Of a DNA stretch of 64,000 nucleotides, positions 32,563 through 40,701 are shown in pieces. The position numbers and the translations under genes are program-made. The notes beneath the pieces are model-generated. The model saw only the letters and a program-made list of their open reading frames with translations, was not told where the DNA came from and searched no databases. Each line of letters begins with the position of its first letter. The first letter of the stretch is position 1. Location of the stretch: the NCBI RefSeq assembly GCF_001597725.1, contig NZ_LUTR01000008.1, positions 1 through 64,000 on the forward strand. The letters run 5' to 3'. This stretch comes from Neptuniibacter marinus. Lineage in GTDB: Bacteria > Pseudomonadota > Gammaproteobacteria > Pseudomonadales > Balneatricaceae.

Positions 32563-32602
32563 CTTATAAGAATCCAGCCCTGTGCTGGTTTTTTTATGCC
32601 TG
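32544..32602 (+). repeat. Direct repeat copy 1: tRNA-Lys 3' end plus terminator
   Basis: 59 bases covering the last 19 nt of tRNA-Lys including CCA, a 12-nt spacer and the terminator. It is identical to 32708-32766; the period is 164 bases. Confidence 0.95.
32574..32595 (+). terminator. Terminator of the tRNA operon
   Basis: Stem CCAGC/GCTGG with loop CCTGT, followed by seven T residues. Confidence 0.85.
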
Positions 32603-32616
32603 TAAAAAATGCACGA

Positions 32617-32717
32617 GTACAGGATGAGAACCGTTAAAGGTTCGATTCGCATGACGAAGTCATAAGAAAACATCGGAGCTTGCGACGATGGCCCGTAGGG
32701 TAATAGTAATCCTGTAC
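32617..32717 (+). ncRNA. Candidate structured RNA between the two tRNA-Lys 3'-end copies
   Basis: A 9-bp closing stem GTACAGGAT (32617-32625) / ATCCTGTAC (32709-32717) encloses four small hairpins: GAACC/GGTTC (32628-32643), ATGAC/GTCAT (32651-32663), CATCG/CGATG (32671-32690) and CCC/GGG (32692-32700). The 3' arm of the closing stem belongs to the repeated tRNA end, and GGTTCGATTC resembles a tRNA T-arm. The layout recalls the E. coli tyrT rtT repeats, whose units also begin with a copy of the tRNA 3' end. The fold was found by eye and expression is unknown. Confidence 0.45.
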
Positions 32718-32766
32718 GACCCACCACTTATAAGAATCCAGCCCTGTGCTGGTTTTTTTATGCCTG
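32708..32766 (+). repeat. Direct repeat copy 2: tRNA-Lys 3' end plus terminator
   Basis: Perfect copy of 32544-32602: AATCCTGTACGACCCACCA followed by spacer and terminator, but without the rest of a tRNA upstream. Confidence 0.95.
32738..32759 (+). terminator. Second copy of the tRNA operon terminator
   Basis: Same CCAGC/GCTGG hairpin and seven T residues as at 32574, inside the second repeat copy. Confidence 0.8.
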
Positions 32767-32938
32767 CAAGAAATTCAGTGAAAATTTTTAAGCCTACCTT
32801 TCTCTAAAGGTTAGCGTTTAAACGCCTTTGGTTTAGTTATTGTCTATGGGGCGTTTATCTATCTTTTTAAACTATACAAACTATTTGCTAATTGGAGTGT
32901 CACAGTAGTAGTTCTAGTTGTATTTATAAGGAATGGCG

Positions 32939-33874
32939 ATGCTTACCCCTGACCAGTGGGTGTTAGATGAGAGTGAAGGTTCAGTCCCTTTAGCTAAGTG
33001 GCAAAAAACAATTGATGTTATGGCGCGTGTCTTTAACGCGCCGGCAGGCTTTATTGTTCAGTATGCACCAGAAGGGTTCCAAGTCGTGATCTCAAGTGGT
33101 CAGGCATCGAACCCTTATGATGCTGGCGTGACGGTTCCTCAGGATACTAATCTTTTCTGTAAAAAAGTTGTCGAGCAGCAGGAGTTGCTTTACGTTCCTG
33201 ATGCGTCAACTGACCCTTATTGGAACACTAATCCAGAAGTGAGTGACGATGGATTTTGTTCCTACCTAGGCTTGCCTGTTAAATGGCCGACAGGCGAGCC
33301 TTTTGGCACCATTTGTGTGATGGATTTTAATGCCACTAATTATCAAAAAGATTATGTTGATCTGGTGAGTGAGTTAAGAGATTTAATTGAGGCTGATCTT
33401 AAAATCCTATCGCAGTATCAAATGATTTCTAATCTTGCTATGACTGATGAGCTGACTGGACTTTATAACCGGAGGGGGTTTTATTCCGTAGCTCAGCAAT
33501 ATATTGCCTTGGCTAAACGCTCGAAATTGTCGCTGGGGCTTCTGTATATGGATATGGACGGTCTTAAGAGGGTTAATGATGTCTACGGGCATTTAGCCGG
33601 TGATCAAGCGTTAAGGCGCTTAGGTAAAGCTTTGGAAGAGACGGTAAGAGAGAGTGATGTCGCCGCTCGGTTATCGGGTGATGAGTTTGTGATGCTGGTC
33701 GCGATACGTAATCTTGAGCAGCTAACCCAAATTGCTGAACGAGTAGTCGACCGAATAACTAAGGACGATATCCGTGTAAGTATTGGCTCGGTATTAATGG
33801 ATGATAGCGCGCAGACATTAGAGTACTGGATTGGGGAGGCTGATCGGCGGATGTATGAAAATAAAAATGCGTAA
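32939..33874 (+). CDS. GAF-GGDEF diguanylate cyclase
   Basis: Soluble protein of about 311 aa with an N-terminal GAF domain (about 20-155; YVPDASTDPYWNTNPEV, YLGLPVKWPTGEPFGTICV) and a C-terminal GGDEF domain (about 165-311; TDELTGLYNRRGF, active loop SGDEF, upstream RxxD site in RESD). It should make c-di-GMP in response to a signal at the GAF domain. ATG 32939 is preferred over 32933 because AAGGA directly abuts the first ATG. Seems monocistronic; greB is convergent. Confidence 0.92.
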   Translation: MLTPDQWVLDESEGSVPLAKWQKTIDVMARVFNAPAGFIVQYAPEGFQVVISSGQASNPYDAGVTVPQDTNLFCKKVVEQQELLYVPDASTDPYWNTNPEVSDDGFCSYLGLPVKWPTGEPFGTICVMDFNATNYQKDYVDLVSELRDLIEADLKILSQYQMISNLAMTDELTGLYNRRGFYSVAQQYIALAKRSKLSLGLLYMDMDGLKRVNDVYGHLAGDQALRRLGKALEETVRESDVAARLSGDEFVMLVAIRNLEQLTQIAERVVDRITKDDIRVSIGSVLMDDSAQTLEYWIGEADRRMYENKNA

Positions 33875-33881
33875 CCGGCTT

Positions 33882-34391
33882 TTAGGGGGTGTATCTAATC
33901 CCTACAATTTCGTAATAGACTTCACTTCCATCGGGTTTCTTGAGACAAATTTCGTCCCCTAGCTGCTTTTTTAAGATAAGACGCGCCAATGGTGAATCTA
34001 TGGAGATAAAATCAGCTTCGATACCAATCTCATCCGGTCCTACGATGCGGTGTGTTCTTTTGTTGTCATCTTCATCGATAAGGGTTACCCAAGCACCAAA
34101 GAATACAGTGTCTTGCTTTGATGGCTCCGGTGCACGATCGACCACTACCATGTCTTCGAGACGTTTTGATAGGTAGCGAACTCGCCTGTCAATTTCACGT
34201 AGTTGTTTTTTGCCATAGATATATTCAGCATTTTCTGACCGATCACCTTGGGCTGCAGCCTCTTTTACCGACTGCGTGATTTCAGGCCGTTTTACTTTCC
34301 ATAGATATTTCAGCTCCTCATTTAAGCGAGCGTAGCCTTCAGCGGTAATATATTTCGAGCTGCGAGGCTGTGGTGGACGCCACCTTCCCAT
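33882..34391 (-). CDS. greB: Transcript cleavage factor GreB
   Basis: 169 aa with the N-terminal coiled-coil (ITAEGYARLNEELKYLWK...RPEI, SENAEYIYGKKQLREIDRRV) and a C-terminal FKBP-like domain (SIDSPLARLILKK, GDEICLKKPDG). The basic arginine-rich SKRLEDMVVVD region and IYGKK favour GreB over GreA. It binds RNA polymerase in the secondary channel and stimulates cleavage of backtracked transcripts. Confidence 0.95.
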   Translation of the reverse strand: MGRWRPPQPRSSKYITAEGYARLNEELKYLWKVKRPEITQSVKEAAAQGDRSENAEYIYGKKQLREIDRRVRYLSKRLEDMVVVDRAPEPSKQDTVFFGAWVTLIDEDDNKRTHRIVGPDEIGIEADFISIDSPLARLILKKQLGDEICLKKPDGSEVYYEIVGIRYTP

Positions 34392-34495
34392 AAATTATCC
34401 TTATTTTTTATGATTTTATAGTAAAGAATTCTAGCCTTTGGTCGATAAAATTGGGACTAGAAATCAGTATTTATTTTTACTTATTAGCGAGTAGT

Positions 34496-34924
34496 ATGCG
34501 AACCGAGCAGATTATCAATCGAATTGAGGGCTATACCTCTACTTTGAGCCAAGCGGTTCAAAGTGGTAGTGGTGCGCAATTCTCCATGCTGCTGAGTTTG
34601 ATTCATTCTAATCAAGCGCTCATTAAATCGGAGTCCATATCTGAAGGGTCCGGTGACTTTAAGCTTCCTGAAGTCCAAAGTACCTACCCAGATCCAAACG
34701 AATTATATAATGCGCAAGTAACTGAAAGGTTAAATGTTGCTGTGCATGAGGGATTAGTAGGGGATTTCGCTTACGTTAATGGTTACATCTATAGTCATAG
34801 TCATATGCCTCGTCAGCAAGCTCAGGCGTCTGATGAGTATGCGAAAGTCGGTTTGATGTCGACAGGGCAGTTACTTATTGGTGAAATTGAGCGTTCTAAG
34901 CAGCAGATTCGAGCTGCGGCTTAA
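34496..34924 (+). CDS. Hypothetical protein, 142 aa
   Basis: Not recognised. From ATG 34496 the protein starts MRTEQIINRIEGYTSTLSQA and contains FSMLLSLIHSN, a variable middle, and a C-terminal helix with GLMSTGQLLIGEIERSKQQ. It is soluble, with no Cys and several His near the centre (HSHSH-like YIYSHSHMPRQ). A TTG start 45 bases upstream would add a hydrophobic stretch but lacks support. It is divergent from greB and separate from the TorT-like gene. Confidence 0.65.
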   Translation: MRTEQIINRIEGYTSTLSQAVQSGSGAQFSMLLSLIHSNQALIKSESISEGSGDFKLPEVQSTYPDPNELYNAQVTERLNVAVHEGLVGDFAYVNGYIYSHSHMPRQQAQASDEYAKVGLMSTGQLLIGEIERSKQQIRAAA

Positions 34925-35179
34925 AATAACTCCTCTCTGTTTCAATTAGAGTGTTTTTAATTCAGCGTTCTGGCTGTTTCCCCGTTGTCTTTTTCGACCT
35001 TCCAGATAAAAAGCTGCTATCTTGTACACTGTGGATTTTTAAAAGATCAACGCTGACTGTGTATAAATAGGGCGCGATGCGTTTTATCCACGTATGCAAT
35101 ACGACACCGGTTTTATCTATTTTAGCGGCACTTTGTGAGTGCGTTTAGGTAAGTTATGGGCTGTGGTGATTCTTGAATA

Positions 35180-36283
35180 ATGATGAGATGTAGTTTAACA
35201 ACCTTGATCTCTATCCTGCTTCTAAAGTGCGCTGTTGTGACGGTGTATGCTCAGGGAGGTGTTTCTTGGTACCCCTTTCCTGTAGAAGTTCAGGGGCACT
35301 CTATTGATGGTGAAAAAGAAAAGAGTATTGCGTTCTACAGCCCATTAAAGGCCGCTCAAAAAACGTGGCGTATCTGTACATCCTTCCCCCATATGAAAGA
35401 CTCCTATTGGCTGGCTGTTAACTTCGGTGTGGTCAGTGAAGCGCGTCGTTTAGGGATTAACTTAGAGGTGCATGAAGCGGGAGGATATGATCATTTGCAG
35501 ACTCAATTGCAACAGATCCGTAAGTGCGTGGAGGAGGGAAGTAACGGCGTTATTATTGGTGCCATCTCTTATAAAGGGTTAGATGATCTTGTTGAGGAGC
35601 TTCATAATAAAGGTATACCTGTTATTGATGTGATTAATGGCATGTCATCTTCACGTGTGGCTGCCCGCTCCTTAGTGTCCTTTGAAGAAATGGGGTTTAG
35701 TGCTGGCACTTATCTTGCTCAGCTTCATGCCACATCAAATTCACCTGCAAAGGTGGCTTGGTTCCCCGGACCTGAGGGTGCGGGTTGGGTGTTAGCGGGT
35801 GATTTGGGGTTTCAGAAGGCGTTGATGGGCAGCGATGTTAATATCGTTGCTAAACGCTATGGGGATACGGGAAAGTTAGTGCAGACAGCCTTGCTAAACG
35901 AGGTGTTAGATATGCAACCTGATATTGATTATATCGTGGGTACTGCTGTCACGGCGTCTGCGGCCATTAAGGTGTTACGTGCCCGAGGGTTAAGTGACCA
36001 AGTTAAGATCCTTGCTTATTATTTTACGCCTGAGGTCTACCGAGGGATTAAGCGAGGACAGATTGTTGGAGCGCCGACTGATTCTGCGGTTATTCAAGGG
36101 CGAATTGCAGTCGATCAATTGGTACGAGTACTGGATAAAAAAACCTTTATTCGCCATGTGGGCCCCGAAATTTATGTGGTTGATCAAAAAAATATAAACG
36201 CGTTAGCGCGTTTAACGTCATTGGCTCCTAGCGGTTTCCGTGCGACTTATTCAGTGGGGGTTCGCTTGAAAGGAGAGGACTGA
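35180..36283 (+). CDS. TorT-like periplasmic binding protein
   Basis: 367 aa with a signal peptide (TTLISILLLKCAVVTVYA, cleaved before QGG) and a periplasmic-binding-protein type 1 fold. The phrases KTWRICTSFPHMKDSYWLAVNFG, GANGVIIGAIS-like SNGVIIGAISYKGL, VAWFPGPEGAGWV and IVGTAVTASAA are typical of TorT, the periplasmic partner that helps the TorS kinase detect trimethylamine oxide. No torS or torR is here; instead the next gene, 72 bases downstream, encodes a CHASE-GGDEF protein, so this TorT relative may feed a cyclase. The ligand is unknown. Confidence 0.85.
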   Translation: MMRCSLTTLISILLLKCAVVTVYAQGGVSWYPFPVEVQGHSIDGEKEKSIAFYSPLKAAQKTWRICTSFPHMKDSYWLAVNFGVVSEARRLGINLEVHEAGGYDHLQTQLQQIRKCVEEGSNGVIIGAISYKGLDDLVEELHNKGIPVIDVINGMSSSRVAARSLVSFEEMGFSAGTYLAQLHATSNSPAKVAWFPGPEGAGWVLAGDLGFQKALMGSDVNIVAKRYGDTGKLVQTALLNEVLDMQPDIDYIVGTAVTASAAIKVLRARGLSDQVKILAYYFTPEVYRGIKRGQIVGAPTDSAVIQGRIAVDQLVRVLDKKTFIRHVGPEIYVVDQKNINALARLTSLAPSGFRATYSVGVRLKGED

Positions 36284-36355
36284 ATCGGCGGGTATTTGGA
36301 CAGGGTTTAAGGGCTATGTGTGTTCAATTTTTATCTGTGAAATAAGGCATTAGAT

Positions 36356-37864
36356 GTGTTAATACAGAGGCGAGTTGTAAAGCTTATAATGTTTGTTCTG
36401 GCGTTTTTGATTTCGTTGATTGGAATCAATGGCTGGGGCTGGGCTTTAGGGGATCACGCCGCCAAAGTTTGGTTAGATAAAGCCGAGCTGGAAACCCAGC
36501 AGATTACCCATATTAGCCTTAACTGGATGTCGCTTTTTCATTCAGAGTTGAGGGGAGTAGCCGCCCTCTTTTATGGCTCTCAATCTATTACAGAGGATGA
36601 GTTTTTTAAAGGGGTCGAGTTGATGGAGGAGATTGAGAATGAATCAGTAATCCCATTAACCAGTGTGGCCTATGTTTCGGTGATGAATAGCAATTCTCCC
36701 AATATGGAAAGTAAAGTGCGCTATAGCACGGATGTTCATGGGGTGCTTTCTAAAAAGGGTGATCTTAGAGCGCAGCCGATTATTGCTCCGGTTTTGCGCC
36801 AAGCGCTGGCGAGTCCTTCGCAGGTGGTCTTAAGTCCTATGTTTATTGATGATTACGGCAAACTATTTATCGCCTTTGCGTTTAGTGCTGCCAATGATAA
36901 TCAGCCCGGTGTTGTTCTCTCTTTAGTTAATTTAAGTGATTTTTTTGCAGATTTAAGCGTGCTGCATGTACCGAATGGTTTAAGGCTGCGAATGGTTGAA
37001 CGCCTTCCCGTGGGTGAAGGTGATCGCGAGGTGTTGGTTGAACATCTGATGATTGGTTCGCCGGATACCGACGATATTGTTGAAACGTTTTATTATCAGA
37101 CGCGCTCGGGTAATGCGCGCTGGGATTTTTATTGGGACGTTGAGGCGAACTATCAGGGAGGTATCAATAAGGTATTGGGCTGGGTGGTCCATGTTGGAGG
37201 GACTGCGTTAGTGTTAGCGTTATTTTCCATTATTGGTGCGCTGGCTCGGCAAAATATGTTGGTTATCAATCAAGTGAAGATCCGGACGCATGAGTTAGCA
37301 GAAGCGTCGGCTGCCTTAGAAAAGAGTAATGAGGAGTTACGAGAGCTTGCTAATAGGGATTCGCTGACCAATGCTTATAATCGCCGGTATTTTATGGCGC
37401 AGGCAGAAAGCGCGTGTGCAAGAAGTAAGCGCTATAGGTTACCGTTAACCCTACTTATGCTAGACGTGGATTACTTTAAGCAGATCAATGATCGTTGCGG
37501 CCATGCGTTTGGTGATGCGGTTTTGTTAGACATTGTAAACGTGTGTACCCGTGAACTGCGAGAAGTGGATAGTTTTGGTCGAATTGGTGGTGAGGAGTTC
37601 GCCATGCTGTTGCCTGAAACCTCTCTAGACGCATCTTATGCGGTGGCTGAGCGGTTACGGCATAAAGTATCTGAGCTAAGTTTTAATGATAATGGCGAGC
37701 TTATTAGCGTCACAGTTAGTCTTGGTGTATCGCATTTATATACTAACGATGAGGATACATTAAATAGGCTACTTAAACGGGCTGACGAGGCACTTTATGC
37801 GGCAAAAGAAGGAGGGCGAAATCGAGTGGTGGTTTATGGTGAGGGTAATAGCCAGCTAACTTAG
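36356..37864 (+). CDS. Membrane CHASE-GGDEF diguanylate cyclase
   Basis: 502 aa from GTG 36356 (AAGG about 10 bases upstream; the ATG two bases earlier is closed at once by TAA). A membrane helix (about 8-28), a CHASE-like periplasmic domain (about 40-275; LRGVAALFYGSQSITEDEFF), a second helix (about 282-302), a short coiled coil and a GGDEF domain follow. The cyclase has DSLTNAYNRRYF, GGEEF and an RxxD product-inhibition site (REVD) five residues before it. It likely forms a sensory pair with the TorT-like protein upstream. Confidence 0.92.
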   Translation: MLIQRRVVKLIMFVLAFLISLIGINGWGWALGDHAAKVWLDKAELETQQITHISLNWMSLFHSELRGVAALFYGSQSITEDEFFKGVELMEEIENESVIPLTSVAYVSVMNSNSPNMESKVRYSTDVHGVLSKKGDLRAQPIIAPVLRQALASPSQVVLSPMFIDDYGKLFIAFAFSAANDNQPGVVLSLVNLSDFFADLSVLHVPNGLRLRMVERLPVGEGDREVLVEHLMIGSPDTDDIVETFYYQTRSGNARWDFYWDVEANYQGGINKVLGWVVHVGGTALVLALFSIIGALARQNMLVINQVKIRTHELAEASAALEKSNEELRELANRDSLTNAYNRRYFMAQAESACARSKRYRLPLTLLMLDVDYFKQINDRCGHAFGDAVLLDIVNVCTRELREVDSFGRIGGEEFAMLLPETSLDASYAVAERLRHKVSELSFNDNGELISVTVSLGVSHLYTNDEDTLNRLLKRADEALYAAKEGGRNRVVVYGEGNSQLT

Positions 37865-37923
37865 CGTGGGATAAGTTATAAGTACCGCTCATCTTATGCA
37901 GCTAATTAATGGATAGGCAAGTC

Positions 37924-38307
37924 TTATGTTTGCCACTGAATTTTTTCTTCTGCGCCGTTTTCAATCTTCCAATATTCATCAGGATCATCACCATCTTCCC
38001 AGCTTGAAACGATGCATCGAACTTGTGTGTTTAGTGCGGTGGCCGTTGCGTGAGCGCATTCAAGATCTGTTGCCCAAGGGCTTTTGTCAGACTTTAACCA
38101 GAGGCTTGTCCATGCTTTTCCTGCTGCGCGCTCATGAATCATTGTCTCTACATCGTTACCGGAGAAGCGCAAGTTGAGCTGGTGGGTTGTTCCTTTGGAT
38201 GAAATATAATCTATTTTTTCTGCCTGTGATGCTAGCCATTCCTGAATCGCTTCGAACGAACAGTTTTTAATATAGATTTCGATATCAGGGTGTCGTGTAC
38301 TAGTCAT
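37924..38307 (-). CDS. Hypothetical protein, about 127 aa
   Basis: Not recognised. The soluble protein starts MTSTRHPDIEIYIKNC (ATG 38307; ATG 38316 is equally possible) and contains many W and D residues, ending DDPDEYWKIENGAEEKIQW. The start overlaps the end of the small membrane protein gene upstream, so it is translationally coupled with it and, through it, with rlmA. Confidence 0.75.
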   Translation of the reverse strand: MTSTRHPDIEIYIKNCSFEAIQEWLASQAEKIDYISSKGTTHQLNLRFSGNDVETMIHERAAGKAWTSLWLKSDKSPWATDLECAHATATALNTQVRCIVSSWEDGDDPDEYWKIENGAEEKIQWQT

Positions 38308-38572
38308 GTTTGTCATCGCTTATAAAACGGATAATGCGTAAAACGCTAAGGCTTATGTAGCCAATTGCTGCCAGTATGATGCCAGCCGATAGGATGATCA
38401 AGCCAATGAGTGCAAGAATCTCCTGCGATATGGAGCTTTCTAATACGAACTCTGCGGCTCCTAGAATTAACATACCTAAAAAGAACACAACAAAACCAAT
38501 GCCAAGCAGGATTAGATTTTGTTTAGGGTTATCTGCTCGTTGGTAGAGCCAGCGTTGAAGCTTTTTTTTCAT
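38300..38572 (-). CDS. Small two-helix membrane protein
   Basis: 90 aa. A basic N-terminus (MKKKLQRWLYQRADNPKQN) is followed by two hydrophobic helices (LILLGIGFVVFFLGMLILGA and ILALIGLIILSAGIILAAIG) and a charged tail. Its ATG overlaps the stop of rlmA by 4 bases (ATGA type), indicating an operon rlmA - this gene - hypothetical. No function is known to me. Confidence 0.8.
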   Translation of the reverse strand: MKKKLQRWLYQRADNPKQNLILLGIGFVVFFLGMLILGAAEFVLESSISQEILALIGLIILSAGIILAAIGYISLSVLRIIRFISDDKHD

Positions 38573-39399
38573 CGCCGTGTGAAGACCCCTAGATTAACAT
38601 CTAAGGTAAGCGGCAAAGTATTTAGCTGACAGATTTTATCTTTAGCTTCTGGGGGCAAGCGTTGACTATGAGGGGTCATCGCTAATAGGGCTGTAATTTC
38701 TTTGTTGGACTCTAATTGAAAAGGGTAAGTAACTTGTTGCTTGTGGCTGAGATCGAATTGTCCACTCAATGTACTGATGGGATCAAAATGGCTCGTTTTG
38801 ATCTCTTGGTAGATCAGCTGACGTAGCTCTATTAAGTGCTGCTCCCCTGGCCAAGCAAGTATTAAGGTACTTCCGGGCTTCATTGGTTTAGCAAATGCTT
38901 CAGGTATTAAGCGGCTAAAAAGCACAAGTTGTAGATCTAAACTCTCTGCAGGCAAAGGAATATCTGCGCCGGATGCTACAAGCCAAGTTATGGCTTTGCT
39001 TTTTCCACTTGCGGCTTTCACTGCATGCTTTGAAATATCGAGTGCTGTTATTGAAGGGGCTTTATGTGCTTGAAGTAGTGCATCTTGTAGCCGCGTTGTG
39101 TAGTAACCTTCGCCGCAGCCCATATCAAGAATCTGAGGATGATCGACACTCGCTAACGCTTCTACGGCAAGCTTATTTATCTCATTGGATAAGGACTCAT
39201 AGAACCCTAGTTCAAGAAATGTTCTACGGGCCTGTACCATCTCAGGATTGTCTCCTGGATCTTTTGAGCGTTTTTTATGGGCTAAAAGGAGATTCCAGTA
39301 GCCCTGTTTAGCTGCGTCAAAGCTGTGGTTGTTTTCACAGCGAAGGCTTTTATCCTGCAAAATGAGCAGTGATTTGCAAACAGGGCAAGTGAGTGGCAT
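38569..39399 (-). CDS. rlmA: 23S rRNA (guanine-N1)-methyltransferase RlmA family
   Basis: 276 aa. The N-terminal zinc finger (CPVCKSLL...LRCENNHSFD) and the following AKQGYWNLLLAHKKRSKDPGD are the signature of RlmA, which methylates N1 of G745 in 23S rRNA (G748 in the TlrB-type relatives). The SAM-binding motif is ILDMGCGEGYYT near residue 92. Two small genes overlap downstream. dapE lies 13 bases upstream on the same strand. Confidence 0.92.
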   Translation of the reverse strand: MPLTCPVCKSLLILQDKSLRCENNHSFDAAKQGYWNLLLAHKKRSKDPGDNPEMVQARRTFLELGFYESLSNEINKLAVEALASVDHPQILDMGCGEGYYTTRLQDALLQAHKAPSITALDISKHAVKAASGKSKAITWLVASGADIPLPAESLDLQLVLFSRLIPEAFAKPMKPGSTLILAWPGEQHLIELRQLIYQEIKTSHFDPISTLSGQFDLSHKQQVTYPFQLESNKEITALLAMTPHSQRLPPEAKDKICQLNTLPLTLDVNLGVFTRR

Positions 39400-39412
39400 C
39401 TGAGCGGGACCT

Positions 39413-40558
39413 TTAAGATTGAGTTAACAGATGAGCCATAATGTTTTCATAGAGATCAGACAGTGTGTCTAAGTCTTTACAGCTAACCCGTTCATCAACT
39501 TTATGAATGGTCGCGTTAATCGGGCCTAATTCAACCACTTGAGCGCCTGTAGGGGCGATAAAGCGGCCGTCAGAGGTACCACCTGATGTAGATAGCTCTG
39601 TTTTAGTGCCTGTAACGGCTGAAATGGCCTGTTGGCAGGCTTCTACTAAGTCCCCTTCGGCGGTTAAGAAAGGATTGCCGGAAAGCACCCAATCTATATC
39701 CCATTCTAAATTGTGGCTATCAAGGATGTCACCAACACGTGTTTTTAGTTCATCGGCGGTAACTTCCGTGGAAAAGCGGAAGTTAAACATAATGTCGACA
39801 TGCCCAGGTACAACATTAGTAACACCTGTACCGCCATTAATGTTTGAGATTTGGAAACTAGTTGGTGGGAAAAAGTCATTCCCCTCATCCCATACTTCAG
39901 AGGCCAGTGCTGCGAGTGCAGGGGCAGCCATGTGAATAGGGTTTTTAACTAAATGGGGATAGGCTACATGGCCTTGTACGCCACGAATTTTCAGGGTAGC
40001 GCCTAAAGAGCCGCGACGGCCATTTTTAATTGTATCGCCGACATGAGTGGTGCTGGATGGTTCGCCAACGATGCACCATTTTATTTTTTCATTACGCGCT
40101 TCTAAATGGTCAATAACGCGAGTAGTACCGTTAATCCAAGGACCTTCTTCATCACTGGTAATCAGTAATGCGATAGAGCCTTGATGATCAGGGTGATGTT
40201 CAATAAAGCGTTCAAGTGCAGTCATAAAAGCAGCGATACTGCCTTTCATGTCGGCAGCGCCTCGGCCACAAAGCATACCTTGTTCTATAGTTGCTTCGAA
40301 TGGCGGAAACTCCCAACGTTCTTCTGGACCTGAAGGTACAACATCAGTGTGGCCAGCAAAACAGAATACTGGGCCGGAATCGCCGCGTCGTGCCCAGAAA
40401 TTTTTCACATCTTCAAAAGGTAGACGTTCAATTTTAAACCCTAGCGCTTCTAATCGCTCAATCATCATATCTTGGCAGCCTGCATCCTCCGGTGTTACTG
40501 AGCGGCGGTTAATGAGGTCTTTGGCAAGTTCGATTGTTGCTGAAAGTTTCTGGGTCAT
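39413..40558 (-). CDS. dapE: Succinyl-diaminopimelate desuccinylase
   Basis: 381 aa, di-zinc M20 amidohydrolase of lysine and peptidoglycan precursor synthesis. It shows [12 protein letters not shown] (metal His), [13 protein letters not shown] (bridging Asp), [12 protein letters not shown] (catalytic Glu pair), [12 protein letters not shown] and [11 protein letters not shown]. It cleaves N-succinyl-LL-diaminopimelate. Three other dap-pathway or associated genes lie upstream on the same strand. The start has a weak ribosome-binding site. Confidence 0.97.
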   Translation of the reverse strand: MTQKLSATIELAKDLINRRSVTPEDAGCQDMMIERLEALGFKIERLPFEDVKNFWARRGDSGPVFCFAGHTDVVPSGPEERWEFPPFEATIEQGMLCGRGAADMKGSIAAFMTALERFIEHHPDHQGSIALLITSDEEGPWINGTTRVIDHLEARNEKIKWCIVGEPSSTTHVGDTIKNGRRGSLGATLKIRGVQGHVAYPHLVKNPIHMAAPALAALASEVWDEGNDFFPPTSFQISNINGGTGVTNVVPGHVDIMFNFRFSTEVTADELKTRVGDILDSHNLEWDIDWVLSGNPFLTAEGDLVEACQQAISAVTGTKTELSTSGGTSDGRFIAPTGAQVVELGPINATIHKVDERVSCKDLDTLSDLYENIMAHLLTQS

Positions 40559-40601
40559 AATTGTGATCCGTGTAGCCTTTTAAAATTTAGTGCTAGTAAT
40601 A

Positions 40602-40626
40602 AGAAGTGCGCCTATGGCGCACTTCT
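40602..40626 (-). terminator. Hairpin between dapD and dapE
   Basis: A 10-bp perfect stem AGAAGTGCGC/GCGCACTTCT with a short loop. The T run after it on the minus strand is weak (TTCTTATT), so termination may be partial. Confidence 0.5.
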
Positions 40627-40701
40627 AAATATTACCGCTTAACCGCTGTCATCTATCAGTTTAGATTGTTTATACAATCAGTGATTGAATGACCGGGTTT
40701 A

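Noticed and set aside
32442-32727. Short open frames across the tRNA genes and repeat
   Set aside because: They translate tRNA sequence and its repeat on both strands; no coding evidence.
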